A model generated the notes under the pieces. It worked only from the letters and a program-made list of their open reading frames with translations. It was not told the origin of the DNA and searched no databases. Below, one piece after another: positions 55,544 through 64,000 of a stretch of 64,000 bases of DNA. The stretch lies in assembly GCF_008710705.1 (NCBI RefSeq), contig NZ_VYRZ01000002.1, forward strand, positions 496,001 through 560,000, read 5' to 3'. Each line of letters starts with the position of its first letter. The stretch's first letter is position 1. The stretch is from Microbacterium radiodurans (GTDB taxonomy: Bacteria; Actinomycetota; Actinomycetes; Actinomycetales; Microbacteriaceae). A program made the translations under genes and the position numbers.

Positions 55544-58489
55544 TCAGGCGAGGAGATCCCGGATGTCGGCCGCGGTGAGCGCCGTCGAGAACGCTCCGTC
55601 GGCGTCGAGCACCGAGCTCGCCAGACGCGCCTTGCGCCGCTGGAGGTCGAGCACCTTCTCCTCGATCGTCCCGGCGGCGATGAGCCGGTACACCGTGACC
55701 GGCCGCTCCTGACCGATGCGGTGGGTTCGGTCGATCGCCTGCTGCTCGGCCGCGGGGTTCCACCAGGGGTCCAACAGGAACACGTAGTCGGCTTCCGTCA
55801 GGGTCAGGCCGACGCCGCCCGCCTTGAGGCTGATGAGGAACACCGGTTCGTCGCCCCGTCGGAACGCGTCGACGACCTCGCCGCGCCGGGTGGTGGAGCC
55901 GTCGAGCCGCACGAAGCCGATGCCTGCCGCCCGCAGGTCGGCCGCGACGACGTCGAGGAACGACGTGAACTGGCTGAAGACGAGCGCGCGGTGCCCCTCC
56001 GCGACCACATCCCCCAGACGCTCCCTCAGCGCGGCGAGCTTGCTCGAGGCGAGGCCCGGGCCCCCGGCATCCACGAGCGAGGGTGCGAGGGCCAGCAGAC
56101 GCAGCAGCGTCAGCGAGCGGAACACGATGAAACGCTGACTGTCGAGGTCGTCGAGCAGACCGAGGATCTTCCGCCGCTCGCGCTGCAGGACCCGCTCGTA
56201 GACGGCGCGGTGGCCGCTCGAGAGCTCCACCCGCACGTCCTGCTCCTGTCGCGGTGGCAGATCCGCGGCGACGAGGTCCTTCGTGCGCCGGAGGAGGAAC
56301 GGGCGGACGCGGCGGCGCAGCCGGCCGAGCCGGCGCTCGCGAGCCGGGCCTCCTCCGAGGTTCTCATCCACGCGGCCGTGCTCGATCGGCAGGACGTATT
56401 CCTCGCGGAACCGTCGGGCGGAGGGGAACAGTCCCGGCGAGGTCAGCGAGAGGATCGCCCAGAGGTCGGTCAGGCTGTTCTCGAGCGGGGTGCCGGTCGC
56501 CGCGAAGACGACGTCGCCGCGCAGCGCGAGGGCCGCCCGATGGACGCGCGTTCGCGGATTCTTCACGTACTGGGCCTCGTCGAGGACGACGGTGGACCAG
56601 TCGGGCACCGCGTAGGCGTCGGCGTCGAGCCGCAGGAGCGCGTAAGAGGTGACGACGACGTCGGTGTCGGCTCCGATGTCGTCGAACCGCTGACCCGAGC
56701 TCTCGACGATCCGCACGCGCAGGCCCGGGGCATGACGGGCCGCCTGCTCCCGCCACGCCGTGACGACCGACGTCGGGGCGACGACGAGCGCCGGACGGAT
56801 CTCGCCCTGCGCCCGAGCGTGCACGAGCAGGGCGAGCAGCTGCAGGGTCTTGCCGAGTCCCATGTCGTCGGCGAGGACGCCGCCCAGGCGTGCATCCCGC
56901 AGGGCCGCGAGCCACGCGAAGCCGTCGCGCTGATAGGGGCGCAGGGTGGTCGCGAGGCCGGTGGGCGGCGACGGGGCGGGCGCCGTCGGCGACCGGCGCA
57001 GGCCCTCGGCCGCGGCGTGCCACCGCGCAGCCGGCTCGCTCTGGTCGGCGAGATCCTCGAAGTCCGACCACAGGTCCACCTGGTACCGGCTGACGCGTGC
57101 TCCGGTCTCCCACTCGACGAGATCGCGCGAATCCTCGATGAGGTCGCGCAACCGGTCCAGAGCCGGGTGCGCCAGCGCGAAGTAGGCACCGTCCGAGAGC
57201 AGCATCTTCTTCCGACGCTGCGCGAGCGCCGTGAAGAGCGGGCGGAACGGGATGCGACGCCCTTCCACCTCGACATGGACGCCGAGCTCGAACCAATCGG
57301 CATCCGTCGTCTCCACCGTCCGGACGGTGATACGGGGATCCCCCGACAATTCGCGGTAGGAACGTCGCACGCCGGTGATCTCGACCCGCACGTCGTCCAG
57401 CCCTTCGAGCGCGGGCAGCACCCGCGTCGTGAACTCGGCCGCATCGACGCCCGCCCGTCCCCCCGCCGGCGCGAACGGCTCGCCGGTGGCCTGCGCCCAC
57501 GCGTTCTCGATCCTCCCCCGCAGCTCGCCGCGCTCGTCGTCGCGCTCGCGCGCGGCGGCCAGCGGCATCCGTCCCGCTCCGGGCACCTGCCAGACGATGG
57601 CGTACGCGAGCTCATCGCGCGGCCGCTGCTCGACCGTCACGACGGCGCTCGTACGCTGCGGCCGCGGCAGCCGTACGCCGGCACCCGCGGCGAGGACGAC
57701 GGCCTCGGTCGTCTCGCGGGCCAGGCGCGGGTAGGCGTCTCGGAGGAAGTCCTCCGCCTCGTCGGCCGGCACCACGACGGGCTCCCCCGCTGCGAGAAGT
57801 GCACGAACCCCGGCGCCGAGCGCCACGGGCGCGAAGCGGACCCGGAGCGCGTCCGCGACTCGGTCCACCGTGTAGACGCCGACGTGGCCCAGCGGGCGTG
57901 CCAGCGCCGCCGCCTCCGCGTCGTCGATGCGAGCGGTCGCCGCCAGCGTCAGCCCGCCTTCCCACGGATCGATACGGAGGTCGACCGATCCGCTGTCGCC
58001 CAGCTGCACGTGCTGGTCGGGGCGCGTCGACACGATCGGGATGCCGAGCGCCGTCGCCGCGCGCAGGTGCGGCCACAGCAGGTCGGAGTCGGCGCCGTCG
58101 AGCGTGAGCCAATCGGAATCGGCGAATCCCCCGAGCACCCGCGCGTCGTGAGCGATGCCGTAGAGCGTCGCGAACCACCGCAGCCGCGCCGGATCGACGC
58201 GCCACGCGCCGCGTCGGAGCGACTCCCACGTCTCATCGCCCTGCACCCAGCGTCCGCTGGTTCCGCTCCGTGCCAACGGCCGCGCCGCGAGCCGCAGCTC
58301 GCCGGACGAGGTCTCGACGCTCCGTGCAGTCGCGGGCAGGACGCGACGCGGTCCCCAGTGTGCTGCGGCCGCGTCCTCGCGCTGGCGCAGCTGGATCCCG
58401 AGCGCCACGGGGGTGTCCTCGGCCGCCGTCGCGGCGAGCACCGCACGCCACGACGGCCTGCGGGCGGCAGGCGTCCCCGGGCCGGTCAC
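55544..58489 (-). CDS. SNF2/RapA family DEAD-like helicase
   Basis: 981 residues. The ATPase core starts near 500: motif I LADDMGLGKTLQLL, motif II VVLDEAQYVKN, motif III ATGTPLENSLTDLW, then the helicase C domain with LVFSQFTSFLDVV, FLISLKAGGVGLTLTEAD and motif VI DRTHRIGQERPV near 925. The first 480 residues match the N-terminal extension of bacterial SNF2 proteins. It probably remodels DNA- or RNA-polymerase-bound complexes. It is 48 bases downstream of nusB on the same strand. Confidence 0.92.
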   Translation of the reverse strand: MTGPGTPAARRPSWRAVLAATAAEDTPVALGIQLRQREDAAAAHWGPRRVLPATARSVETSSGELRLAARPLARSGTSGRWVQGDETWESLRRGAWRVDPARLRWFATLYGIAHDARVLGGFADSDWLTLDGADSDLLWPHLRAATALGIPIVSTRPDQHVQLGDSGSVDLRIDPWEGGLTLAATARIDDAEAAALARPLGHVGVYTVDRVADALRVRFAPVALGAGVRALLAAGEPVVVPADEAEDFLRDAYPRLARETTEAVVLAAGAGVRLPRPQRTSAVVTVEQRPRDELAYAIVWQVPGAGRMPLAAARERDDERGELRGRIENAWAQATGEPFAPAGGRAGVDAAEFTTRVLPALEGLDDVRVEITGVRRSYRELSGDPRITVRTVETTDADWFELGVHVEVEGRRIPFRPLFTALAQRRKKMLLSDGAYFALAHPALDRLRDLIEDSRDLVEWETGARVSRYQVDLWSDFEDLADQSEPAARWHAAAEGLRRSPTAPAPSPPTGLATTLRPYQRDGFAWLAALRDARLGGVLADDMGLGKTLQLLALLVHARAQGEIRPALVVAPTSVVTAWREQAARHAPGLRVRIVESSGQRFDDIGADTDVVVTSYALLRLDADAYAVPDWSTVVLDEAQYVKNPRTRVHRAALALRGDVVFAATGTPLENSLTDLWAILSLTSPGLFPSARRFREEYVLPIEHGRVDENLGGGPARERRLGRLRRRVRPFLLRRTKDLVAADLPPRQEQDVRVELSSGHRAVYERVLQRERRKILGLLDDLDSQRFIVFRSLTLLRLLALAPSLVDAGGPGLASSKLAALRERLGDVVAEGHRALVFSQFTSFLDVVAADLRAAGIGFVRLDGSTTRRGEVVDAFRRGDEPVFLISLKAGGVGLTLTEADYVFLLDPWWNPAAEQQAIDRTHRIGQERPVTVYRLIAAGTIEEKVLDLQRRKARLASSVLDADGAFSTALTAADIRDLLA

Positions 58490-58537
58490 GATCGCCTCGT
58501 CATGCGAGGATCCTTGCGGCAGCCTCCGACGTCGTGA

Positions 58538-58948
58538 TCAGCCCAGCCGCGCGACGCGCGCGAGCACGCCGTGCACGAAGGCGCCCGAGCCGTCGGTGGA
58601 GAACTCCTTGGCGAGCTCGACGGCCTCGTCGATCGCGACCGCGGCGGGAACCTCGTCGTTGTAGACGATCTCCCAGACGCCGAGACGCAGGATCGCGCGA
58701 TCGACCGCCGGCATGCGCGCGAGCGACCAGTCCTTGGAGGACGTCGTGATCTGCTCGTCGATGTCGTCGCCGTTGTCGATGACGCCGTCGATGATCTCGC
58801 GCGCGTACAGCCACGAGGCCTCGCGCGCCGGCTCGAGGGCCGCGCGCTTGGCCTCGGCCGCGAGGGTCACCGGCAGCTCGTCACCGCGGATGTCGGACTG
58901 GTACAGGATGTCGAGCGCGCGCTTGCGCGCCTTCGAACGGGCACTCAT
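58538..58948 (-). CDS. nusB: transcription antitermination protein NusB
   Basis: 136 residues, normal length. MSARSKARKRALDILYQSDIRG at the N-terminus and the helical core (WLYAREIIDGVIDNGDDIDEQITTSSKDWSLARMPAVDRAILRLGVWEI) are diagnostic. It assists antitermination in rRNA operons with NusA and S10. It follows efp by 19 bases on the minus strand, as in other actinobacteria. Confidence 0.96.
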   Translation of the reverse strand: MSARSKARKRALDILYQSDIRGDELPVTLAAEAKRAALEPAREASWLYAREIIDGVIDNGDDIDEQITTSSKDWSLARMPAVDRAILRLGVWEIVYNDEVPAAVAIDEAVELAKEFSTDGSGAFVHGVLARVARLG

Positions 58949-58967
58949 CGAGGCGGCTCCGCCGAGA

Positions 58968-59528
58968 TCAGTTCACGCGGCCGAGGTAGTCACCCGTGCG
59001 GGTGTCGACCTTGACCTTCGTGCCCTGCTCGACGAACAGCGGCACCTGGATCTCGTGGCCCGTCTCGACCGTCGCCGACTTCGTGCCGGCCGAGGAGCGG
59101 TCGCCCTGCAGGCCCGGCTCCGTGTAGGTGATCTCGAGGACGACCGAGGCCGGGAGCTCGATGTAAAGGGGGTTGCCGTTGTTGAGCGCGATCTGCACCT
59201 GCTGGTTCTCGAGCAGGTAGTTCTTCGCGTCCCCGACGGTCGCCGCGGCGACGTTGATCTGGTCGTAGTCGTCGACGTCCATGAAGACGAAGTTGTCGCC
59301 GTCGTTGTAGAGGTAGGTGAAGTCACGGCGGTCGACGTTCTCGATGTCGATCTTCGCGCCGGCGTTGTAGGTGCGGTCGACGACCTTGCCCGAGAGGACG
59401 TTCTTCAGCTTGGTGCGCACGAACGCGCCGCCCTTGCCGGGCTTGACGTGCTGGAACTCGATGACGTTCCAGAGCTGACCGTCGATGCTGAGGACGACGC
59501 CGTTCTTGATGTCTGCGGTCGATGCCAT
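58968..59528 (-). CDS. efp: translation elongation factor P
   Basis: 186 residues. Conserved KOW-like N-domain with the loop [17 protein letters not shown], where Lys is the modification site in many bacteria; EF-P relieves ribosome stalling at polyproline. OB domains follow, with the terminal TGDYLGRVN. Spacing places it between aroQ and nusB. No modification enzyme is visible in the window. Confidence 0.97.
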   Translation of the reverse strand: MASTADIKNGVVLSIDGQLWNVIEFQHVKPGKGGAFVRTKLKNVLSGKVVDRTYNAGAKIDIENVDRRDFTYLYNDGDNFVFMDVDDYDQINVAAATVGDAKNYLLENQQVQIALNNGNPLYIELPASVVLEITYTEPGLQGDRSSAGTKSATVETGHEIQVPLFVEQGTKVKVDTRTGDYLGRVN

Positions 59529-59581
59529 GAGTGTGGAGTTCCGTTCGTGTGGTCGGGCGGCCGAAGGGCCGACGATCGATT

Positions 59582-60025
59582 CTACGTGAGGATGTCGAGC
59601 AGCTGCTGCGTCGCGCGAGCGTAGCCGGCGACGCCCTCGCCGATGACGTGCACGACGGCCACGTCGGCGACGTAGGAGTGGTGCCGGAACGCCTCGCGAG
59701 CGTAGACGTCCGAGATGTGCACCTCGGCGACCGGCAGCGCGACTCCGGCGAGGGCGTCGCGCAGCACGACCGAGGTGTGCGTGAGGCCGCCGGGGTTGAT
59801 GACGATCCCTGCGCAGTCCTCGCGAGCGGCGTGGATCTCGTCGATCAGCACACCCTCGTGGTTGCTCTGCACGCTCCGCACCTCGACACCGCGCTCGGCC
59901 GCAGTCGCCGCAACCAGCGCCTCGACGTCGGCGAGGGTCTCGCGCCCATAGATCTCGGGCTCGCGCGTTCCCAGAAGGTTCAGGTTCGGTCCGTTGACCA
60001 GCAGGAGGCGACGGGGGGAGCTCAC
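59582..60025 (-). CDS. aroQ: 3-dehydroquinate dehydratase, type II
   Basis: 147 residues from GTG 60025 ([19 protein letters not shown]). The type II motif [17 protein letters not shown] carries the active-site Tyr, VQSNHEG the substrate loop and [14 protein letters not shown] the catalytic His. It dehydrates 3-dehydroquinate in the shikimate pathway. TAGTGT lies 7 bases upstream, so it may have its own leaderless transcript despite the aro cluster. Confidence 0.96.
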   Translation of the reverse strand: MSSPRRLLLVNGPNLNLLGTREPEIYGRETLADVEALVAATAAERGVEVRSVQSNHEGVLIDEIHAAREDCAGIVINPGGLTHTSVVLRDALAGVALPVAEVHISDVYAREAFRHHSYVADVAVVHVIGEGVAGYARATQQLLDILT

Positions 60026-60038
60026 GCGCCCCACACTA
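60026..60038 (-). promoter_or_regulatory. leaderless-type promoter of aroQ
   Basis: TAGTGT (60033-60038), 7 bases, then GTG 60025. Confidence 0.45.
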
Positions 60039-60048
60039 CCGACGCCGG

Positions 60049-61125
60049 TCAGGCGCCGACCTCCTGGTAGGCGGCGAACAGCAGCGACTCGTCGGGAGCC
60101 TGCAGCACCGTGGGCTTCGCGATGTCGTCGAGCACGATGAAGCGCAGCATCGCGCCGCGCGCCTTCTTGTCGCGCTGCATGGTCGCCAGCAGCTGGTTCC
60201 ATGCTCCGGCGCGGTACGAGGTCGGCAGTCCCAGGGTCTCGAGGATCGAGCGGTGACGTGCCGCGGCGTCGTCGGAGAGCCGGCCGGCGAGCCGCGAGAG
60301 CTCGGCGGCGAACAGCATCCCGACCGAGATCGCGGCCCCGTGACGCCACTGGTAGCGCTCGGCGTGCTCGATCGCATGACCGAGCGTGTGCCCGTAGTTG
60401 AGCACCTCGCGCAATCCCGCCTCGCGGAGGTCTTCGCCGACGACCCGCGCCTTCATGTCGATCGCGAGCTCGATGCTGCGACGGAAGGCGTCGCTGCGCG
60501 GGTCGACGGCCGCTTCGGGGTCGGCTTCGATGAGGTCGAGGATCTCAGGATGCCAGATGAATCCGGCTTTGACGACCTCGGCGAAACCGGCGACGCGCTC
60601 GTTGCGCGAGAGCCCGTCGAGCAGGTCGAGATCGCAGACGACCGCGCGCGGCGGCCAGAATGCGCCGACGAGATTCTTGCCCTCGGCCGTGTTGATGCCG
60701 GTCTTGCCGCCGACGGCGGCATCGACCATGCCGAGCACGGTCGTGGGCACCTGCACGAGGGCGACGCCGCGCAGCCACGTCGCGGCGACGAAGCCCGCGA
60801 GGTCGGTGACGGCTCCCCCGCCGAACCCGATGACGGCGTCGGTGCGGGTGAAGTCGGCTTGCCCGAGCACCTGCCAGCAGAACGCGGCGACCTCCACGCG
60901 CTTGCCCTGCTCGGCGTCGGGGATCTCGGCCAGCAGAACCTGCCGGTCGGCTCCGAGCAGCGCGCGCAGCTGCTCGGCCTGAGCCGACAGCGTCGGAGGG
61001 TGGATGATGAGCACCTTCCGCGCCGCGGCAGGCAGCGCCTCGCCGATCAGGGGCAGGATGCCGCGGCCCACGGTCACGTCGTAGGGGGCGTCGCCGCCGA
61101 CGGTGATGACGGTGTTCTCGGTCAT
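60049..61125 (-). CDS. aroB: 3-dehydroquinate synthase
   Basis: 358 residues from ATG 61125 ([17 protein letters not shown]), overlapping the aroK stop as ATGA. NAD- and metal-dependent cyclisation of DAHP to 3-dehydroquinate. Visible: [53 protein letters not shown] and [16 protein letters not shown] with metal-binding histidines. It is followed by aroQ after 23 bases. Confidence 0.97.
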   Translation of the reverse strand: MTENTVITVGGDAPYDVTVGRGILPLIGEALPAAARKVLIIHPPTLSAQAEQLRALLGADRQVLLAEIPDAEQGKRVEVAAFCWQVLGQADFTRTDAVIGFGGGAVTDLAGFVAATWLRGVALVQVPTTVLGMVDAAVGGKTGINTAEGKNLVGAFWPPRAVVCDLDLLDGLSRNERVAGFAEVVKAGFIWHPEILDLIEADPEAAVDPRSDAFRRSIELAIDMKARVVGEDLREAGLREVLNYGHTLGHAIEHAERYQWRHGAAISVGMLFAAELSRLAGRLSDDAAARHRSILETLGLPTSYRAGAWNQLLATMQRDKKARGAMLRFIVLDDIAKPTVLQAPDESLLFAAYQEVGA

Positions 61126-61631
61126 GTCGTCTCCTCCTGCGCCCACGCCGCGACGGCGTCGACGATGTCCTGGATCGGTCCGGTCGAGGTGTCGAAGGTC
61201 GCCTCGGCCAGGCTGTCGTAGAGATCGCGCCGCGCGGCGAACACCTCGCGCCACCGGGCGATCGGATCGTCGCCCTGCAGCAGCGGGCGGGTGGTGTCGC
61301 GAAGCCGCCCCGCGATCGTGCGCTCCGACACGGTCAGCAGCACGACGCGGTGCTCGCGCAGCGCGCGCTGCGTGTCGGCGTGCAGCACGGCGCCCCCGCC
61401 GAGGGCGACCACGCCTCCGGCCGCGAGAGCCTCGGCGACGGCGGCGGCCTCCAGCTCGCGGAAGCGGGCCTCGCCGTGCTCGCGGAAGATCTGCTCGATC
61501 GGCCCGTGGGCACGGGCGATGAGACTGTCGCTGTCGGTGAACGCGACGCCGAGGGCGCGCGCGAGCTTCTTGCCGATGCTCGATTTGCCGGCCCCCATCG
61601 GACCGATCAGGACGATCGCGCGGTCGGTCAT
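61122..61631 (-). CDS. aroK: shikimate kinase
   Basis: 169 residues from ATG 61631, overlapping the aroC stop by 4 bases. P-loop [21 protein letters not shown] motif ([10 protein letters not shown]) and LGGGAVL are all in place, plus the lid region [12 protein letters not shown]. It phosphorylates shikimate. Coupled overlaps with aroC and aroB show an operon. Confidence 0.97.
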   Translation of the reverse strand: MTDRAIVLIGPMGAGKSSIGKKLARALGVAFTDSDSLIARAHGPIEQIFREHGEARFRELEAAAVAEALAAGGVVALGGGAVLHADTQRALREHRVVLLTVSERTIAGRLRDTTRPLLQGDDPIARWREVFAARRDLYDSLAEATFDTSTGPIQDIVDAVAAWAQEETT

Positions 61632-62839
61632 CCGAGCGCGTCGTCGCTGTGCGCGACCGAGCGGAGCGTCTCGGGGATCGCGGCGAGGTAGCCCTCGAGG
61701 TTCCGCCGGGTCTCCGGCACGCTGTCGCCGCCGAACTTCTCCAGCACCGCCTCCGCCAGCACGATCGCGACCATCGCCTCGGCGACGACGCCCGAAGCGG
61801 GCACGGCGCAGACGTCGGATCGCTGGTGGTGGGCGGTCGCCGCGTCGCCGGTGGCGACGTCGACCGTGCGCAGCGCCCGCGGGATCGTCGCGATGGGCTT
61901 CATCCCCGCGCGCACCCGCAGCACGGTGCCGGTGGACATGCCGCCCTCCGTGCCGCCCGCGCGGTCGCTGGAGCGCGCGATGCCCTCGTCGCCCGCGAAC
62001 AGCTCGTCGTGGGCCGCAGAGCCGCGGCGGCGCGTCGTCTCGAAGCCGTCGCCGACCTCGACGCCCTTGATTGCCTGGATGCCCATGAGCGCCTGCGCGA
62101 GCCTGGCGTCGAGGCGGCGATCCCACTGGACGTGCGAGCCGAGTCCCGGCGGCAGCCCGTAGGCGAGCACCTCGACGATGCCGCCGAGCGTGTCGCCGTC
62201 CTTCTTCGCGGCGTCGACCTCGGCGACCATCGCGGCCGAGGTCTCGGCATCGAAGCAGCGCAGCGGATCGGCGTCGAGCGTGTCGACGTCGTCGGCGGTG
62301 GGCAGCGCGGCCCCCTCCGGCACCTGCACGGGGCCGATCGACAGCGTGTGGCTCACGAGCCGGATGCCCAGCTCGCCGAGGAACGATCGAGCGATCGCGC
62401 CGAGGGCAACGCGGGCCGCCGTCTCGCGGGCGCTCGCGCGCTCGAGGATCGGACGGGCCTCGGCGAAGCCGTACTTCTGCATGCCGACGAGATCGGCGTG
62501 ACCCGGGCGGGGTCGCGTGAGAGGCGCGCTGCGGCCGCGGGACTTCTCGGTGAGCTCGACCGGCTCCGCGCTCATCACCTCGACCCACTTGGGCCATTCG
62601 GTGTTGCCGATGCGGACGGCGATCGGGCTTCCGAGGCTGAAGCCGTGCCGGACGCCCGACGAGATCGTCAGCTCGTCCTCTTCGAACTTCATGCGCGAGC
62701 CGCGTCCGTAGCCGAGCTTGCGGCGGGCCAGGTCGGCCTGGATCGCGGCGCGCGAGACGGGAACGCCGGCGGGGAGGCCCTCCATGAGGGCGACGAGTTC
62801 GGGGCCGTGCGATTCGCCGGCCGTGAGCACGCGGAGCAT
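61628..62839 (-). CDS. aroC: chorismate synthase
   Basis: 403 residues from ATG 62839 with GGAGG 8 bases upstream. Signatures: [24 protein letters not shown] at the N-terminus, [34 protein letters not shown] and the C-terminal [35 protein letters not shown]. It needs reduced flavin. It is 4 bases downstream of aroE. Confidence 0.98.
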   Translation of the reverse strand: MLRVLTAGESHGPELVALMEGLPAGVPVSRAAIQADLARRKLGYGRGSRMKFEEDELTISSGVRHGFSLGSPIAVRIGNTEWPKWVEVMSAEPVELTEKSRGRSAPLTRPRPGHADLVGMQKYGFAEARPILERASARETAARVALGAIARSFLGELGIRLVSHTLSIGPVQVPEGAALPTADDVDTLDADPLRCFDAETSAAMVAEVDAAKKDGDTLGGIVEVLAYGLPPGLGSHVQWDRRLDARLAQALMGIQAIKGVEVGDGFETTRRRGSAAHDELFAGDEGIARSSDRAGGTEGGMSTGTVLRVRAGMKPIATIPRALRTVDVATGDAATAHHQRSDVCAVPASGVVAEAMVAIVLAEAVLEKFGGDSVPETRRNLEGYLAAIPETLRSVAHSDDALG

Positions 62840-62843
62840 TCGT

Positions 62844-63716
62844 CTATCCTCCCACGAGCGCTCGGCGCATGACGGCGATGACGGCATGCTCGTCCGCGAG
62901 CTCGGCGTCGGGGTCGCCGCTCGTGAAGACCCGGATCTGCCGGACGGCTTGGTGGAGCAGCATCGCCGTGCCCGGATGCGCGGGCAGGCGGCGCTCCTGC
63001 CACGCCGCGCCGAGGACCGTCGGCCACGTGCCGTAGACGACGTCGAAGAGGATGCCGCCGTGCGCGGCGAGCCGGTCGGCGTCCGCTGCATCGACGGGCG
63101 CGTCGCCGGGGAGCGTCGAGACGGTGAGGTCGACGTCGCCGACCGGCTCGGCGAGCGGGACGACCGACAGCTGCACCCCGAGGCGGTCCGCGAGCGAACG
63201 CAGCGGCGCTGCGGCATTCGGTCGGCGCGCCGCCACCTCCACGCGAGTTGCGCCGATCCGCTGCAACGACACCAGCGCCGAGGTGGCGGTCGCGCCGGCC
63301 CCGACGATGCGGGCGCGCTCGGCCCCCTGCGCCCCGACCTCGAAGAGCGCCGCGGCGAGGCCGCCGACGTCGGTGTTGACGGCGGCGAACCCGGCGCCGG
63401 AGCGGACGAGGGTGTTGGCCGCGCCGGTCAGTTCCGCCGCCTCGTCACGCGACCGCGCGGCAGCGTGTGCGACGGTCTTCAGCGGCATCGTGAGGGAGAG
63501 ACCGTGGGTGTCGGGATCGAGCGATCCCAGCTCGCGCGCGAACCCCGCCTCGTCGACGCGACGTCGGCCGTAGGTCCAGGTGAGCCCGAGACGCGCATAC
63601 GCCGCGGTGTGGAGCGCGGGCGACAGGCTGTGCGCGATCGGGTCGCCCCAGACCTCGAAGCGCCGTGTCGCCGGGCCCTCAGCAGCCACGGTTGTCGTTC
63701 GCGTCGCACCAGGCAT
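62844..63716 (-). CDS. aroE: shikimate dehydrogenase
   Basis: 290 residues. The N-terminal shikimate site [32 protein letters not shown] (catalytic Lys) and [10 protein letters not shown] are present, with the NADPH-binding [16 protein letters not shown] following. The start overlaps the end of mltG by 38 bases; a later start near ATRRFEVWG is possible. It reduces 3-dehydroshikimate. Confidence 0.94.
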   Translation of the reverse strand: MPGATRTTTVAAEGPATRRFEVWGDPIAHSLSPALHTAAYARLGLTWTYGRRRVDEAGFARELGSLDPDTHGLSLTMPLKTVAHAAARSRDEAAELTGAANTLVRSGAGFAAVNTDVGGLAAALFEVGAQGAERARIVGAGATATSALVSLQRIGATRVEVAARRPNAAAPLRSLADRLGVQLSVVPLAEPVGDVDLTVSTLPGDAPVDAADADRLAAHGGILFDVVYGTWPTVLGAAWQERRLPAHPGTAMLLHQAVRQIRVFTSGDPDAELADEHAVIAVMRRALVGG

Positions 63717-64000
63717 GCCACTGGGCGATGCCGGCCTCGTGCTGCTCGAACGTCTCGGAGAAGATCGTCTCGCCGGTGTCCATGTTCCAGGTGACGAAGT
63801 ACAGCCACGGTCCGTCCGCGGGTTTCATCGCGGCGTCGATGGCGTTGTCGCCGGGGTTGGCGATCGGCCCGATCGGCAGCCCCTCGCGCACGTAGGTGTT
63901 CCAGTCGTTGTCCTGGAACTGCGCGCCCTCGCTCGTGCTCACGCTGCCGCCGTCGAGCTCGCCGGCACCGTACTGCGCCGTCGAATCCATCTGCAGCAGC
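63679..64000 (-). CDS. mltG: endolytic transglycosylase MltG (5' end outside window)
   Basis: The C-terminal 107 residues of a longer protein. STAQYGAGELDGG, WNTYVREGLPIGPIANPGDNAIDAAMKPADGPWLYFVTWNMDTGETIFSETFEQHEAG is the conserved YceG/MltG ending, which cuts nascent glycan strands at the membrane. The active-site Glu lies outside the window. The mltG-aroE order is the normal actinobacterial one. Confidence 0.93.
   Translation of the reverse strand, partial: LLQMDSTAQYGAGELDGGSVSTSEGAQFQDNDWNTYVREGLPIGPIANPGDNAIDAAMKPADGPWLYFVTWNMDTGETIFSETFEQHEAGIAQWHAWCDANDNRGC

Overview
The window looks like a chromosomal segment from a high-GC actinobacterium of the family Microbacteriaceae, most likely Microbacterium or a close relative. 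This is inferred from the very high GC content with G/C-ending codons, many GTG starts, the gene order ssrA-smpB-ftsX-ftsE-prfB, the mltG-aroE-aroC-aroK-aroB-aroQ-efp-nusB cluster, and small actinobacterial families such as DUF3039 and DUF4244. No sequence search was run. There is no prophage, insertion sequence, CRISPR array or plasmid function. It is mostly core genome with some accessory segments.

Layout. 1-10822 (all minus strand): the 3'-truncated serA, two small membrane or surface proteins, then a run transcribed right to left, otsA-otsB (trehalose) followed by ilvD-ilvB-ilvN-ilvC (branched-chain amino acids). 10905-15354: a small membrane protein, a thiolase, tRNA-Lys, a histidinol-phosphatase-like gene, a lipoprotein, a DUF4440 gene broken by an in-frame TGA, a 52-residue membrane protein and tmRNA. 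15355-19683: a SIMPL protein, then smpB, ftsX, ftsE and prfB. 19709-26317: an MFS transporter, a GH114-like lipoprotein and a compact tad pilus operon (tadA, tadB, tadC, DUF4244 pilin-like, two TadE-like, one TadG-like). 26397-29518: a LysR regulator facing a mesX-mesD pair, predicted to be a folate-independent methionine synthase system, with a three-half-site operator between them. 29600-38807: tRNA-Leu, DedA, Ku and LigD (end joining), a CDF metal exporter, rdgB-rph-murI, pncB and DUF3039.

38831-49223: an ABC exporter whose ATPase carries a disordered extension of about 270 residues, then a surface-polymer island with a nucleotidyltransferase, an EcsC-like protein, a small membrane protein, three CDP-glycerol glycerophosphotransferase-like enzymes and a GT2 glycosyltransferase. 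49277-55456: HtrA protease, an aminotransferase convergent with a nitrilase-family amidase, a DUF6328-like membrane protein, initiator tRNA-Met and an MBL-Rieske fusion. 55544-64000: an SNF2 helicase, nusB, efp, the shikimate-pathway cluster and the end of mltG.

The most striking regulatory pattern is that seventeen genes have a TANNNT hexamer 6 or 7 bases before the start codon and no usable Shine-Dalgarno sequence, which is what leaderless transcripts look like. In one of them (49206-49260) a perfect 25-bp inverted repeat places both the -10 box and the start codon inside a hairpin directly after htrA. I found no clearly unprecedented multi-gene system. The best leads are that hairpin start, the LysR/mesXD control region, the MBL-Rieske fusion and the surface-polymer island.
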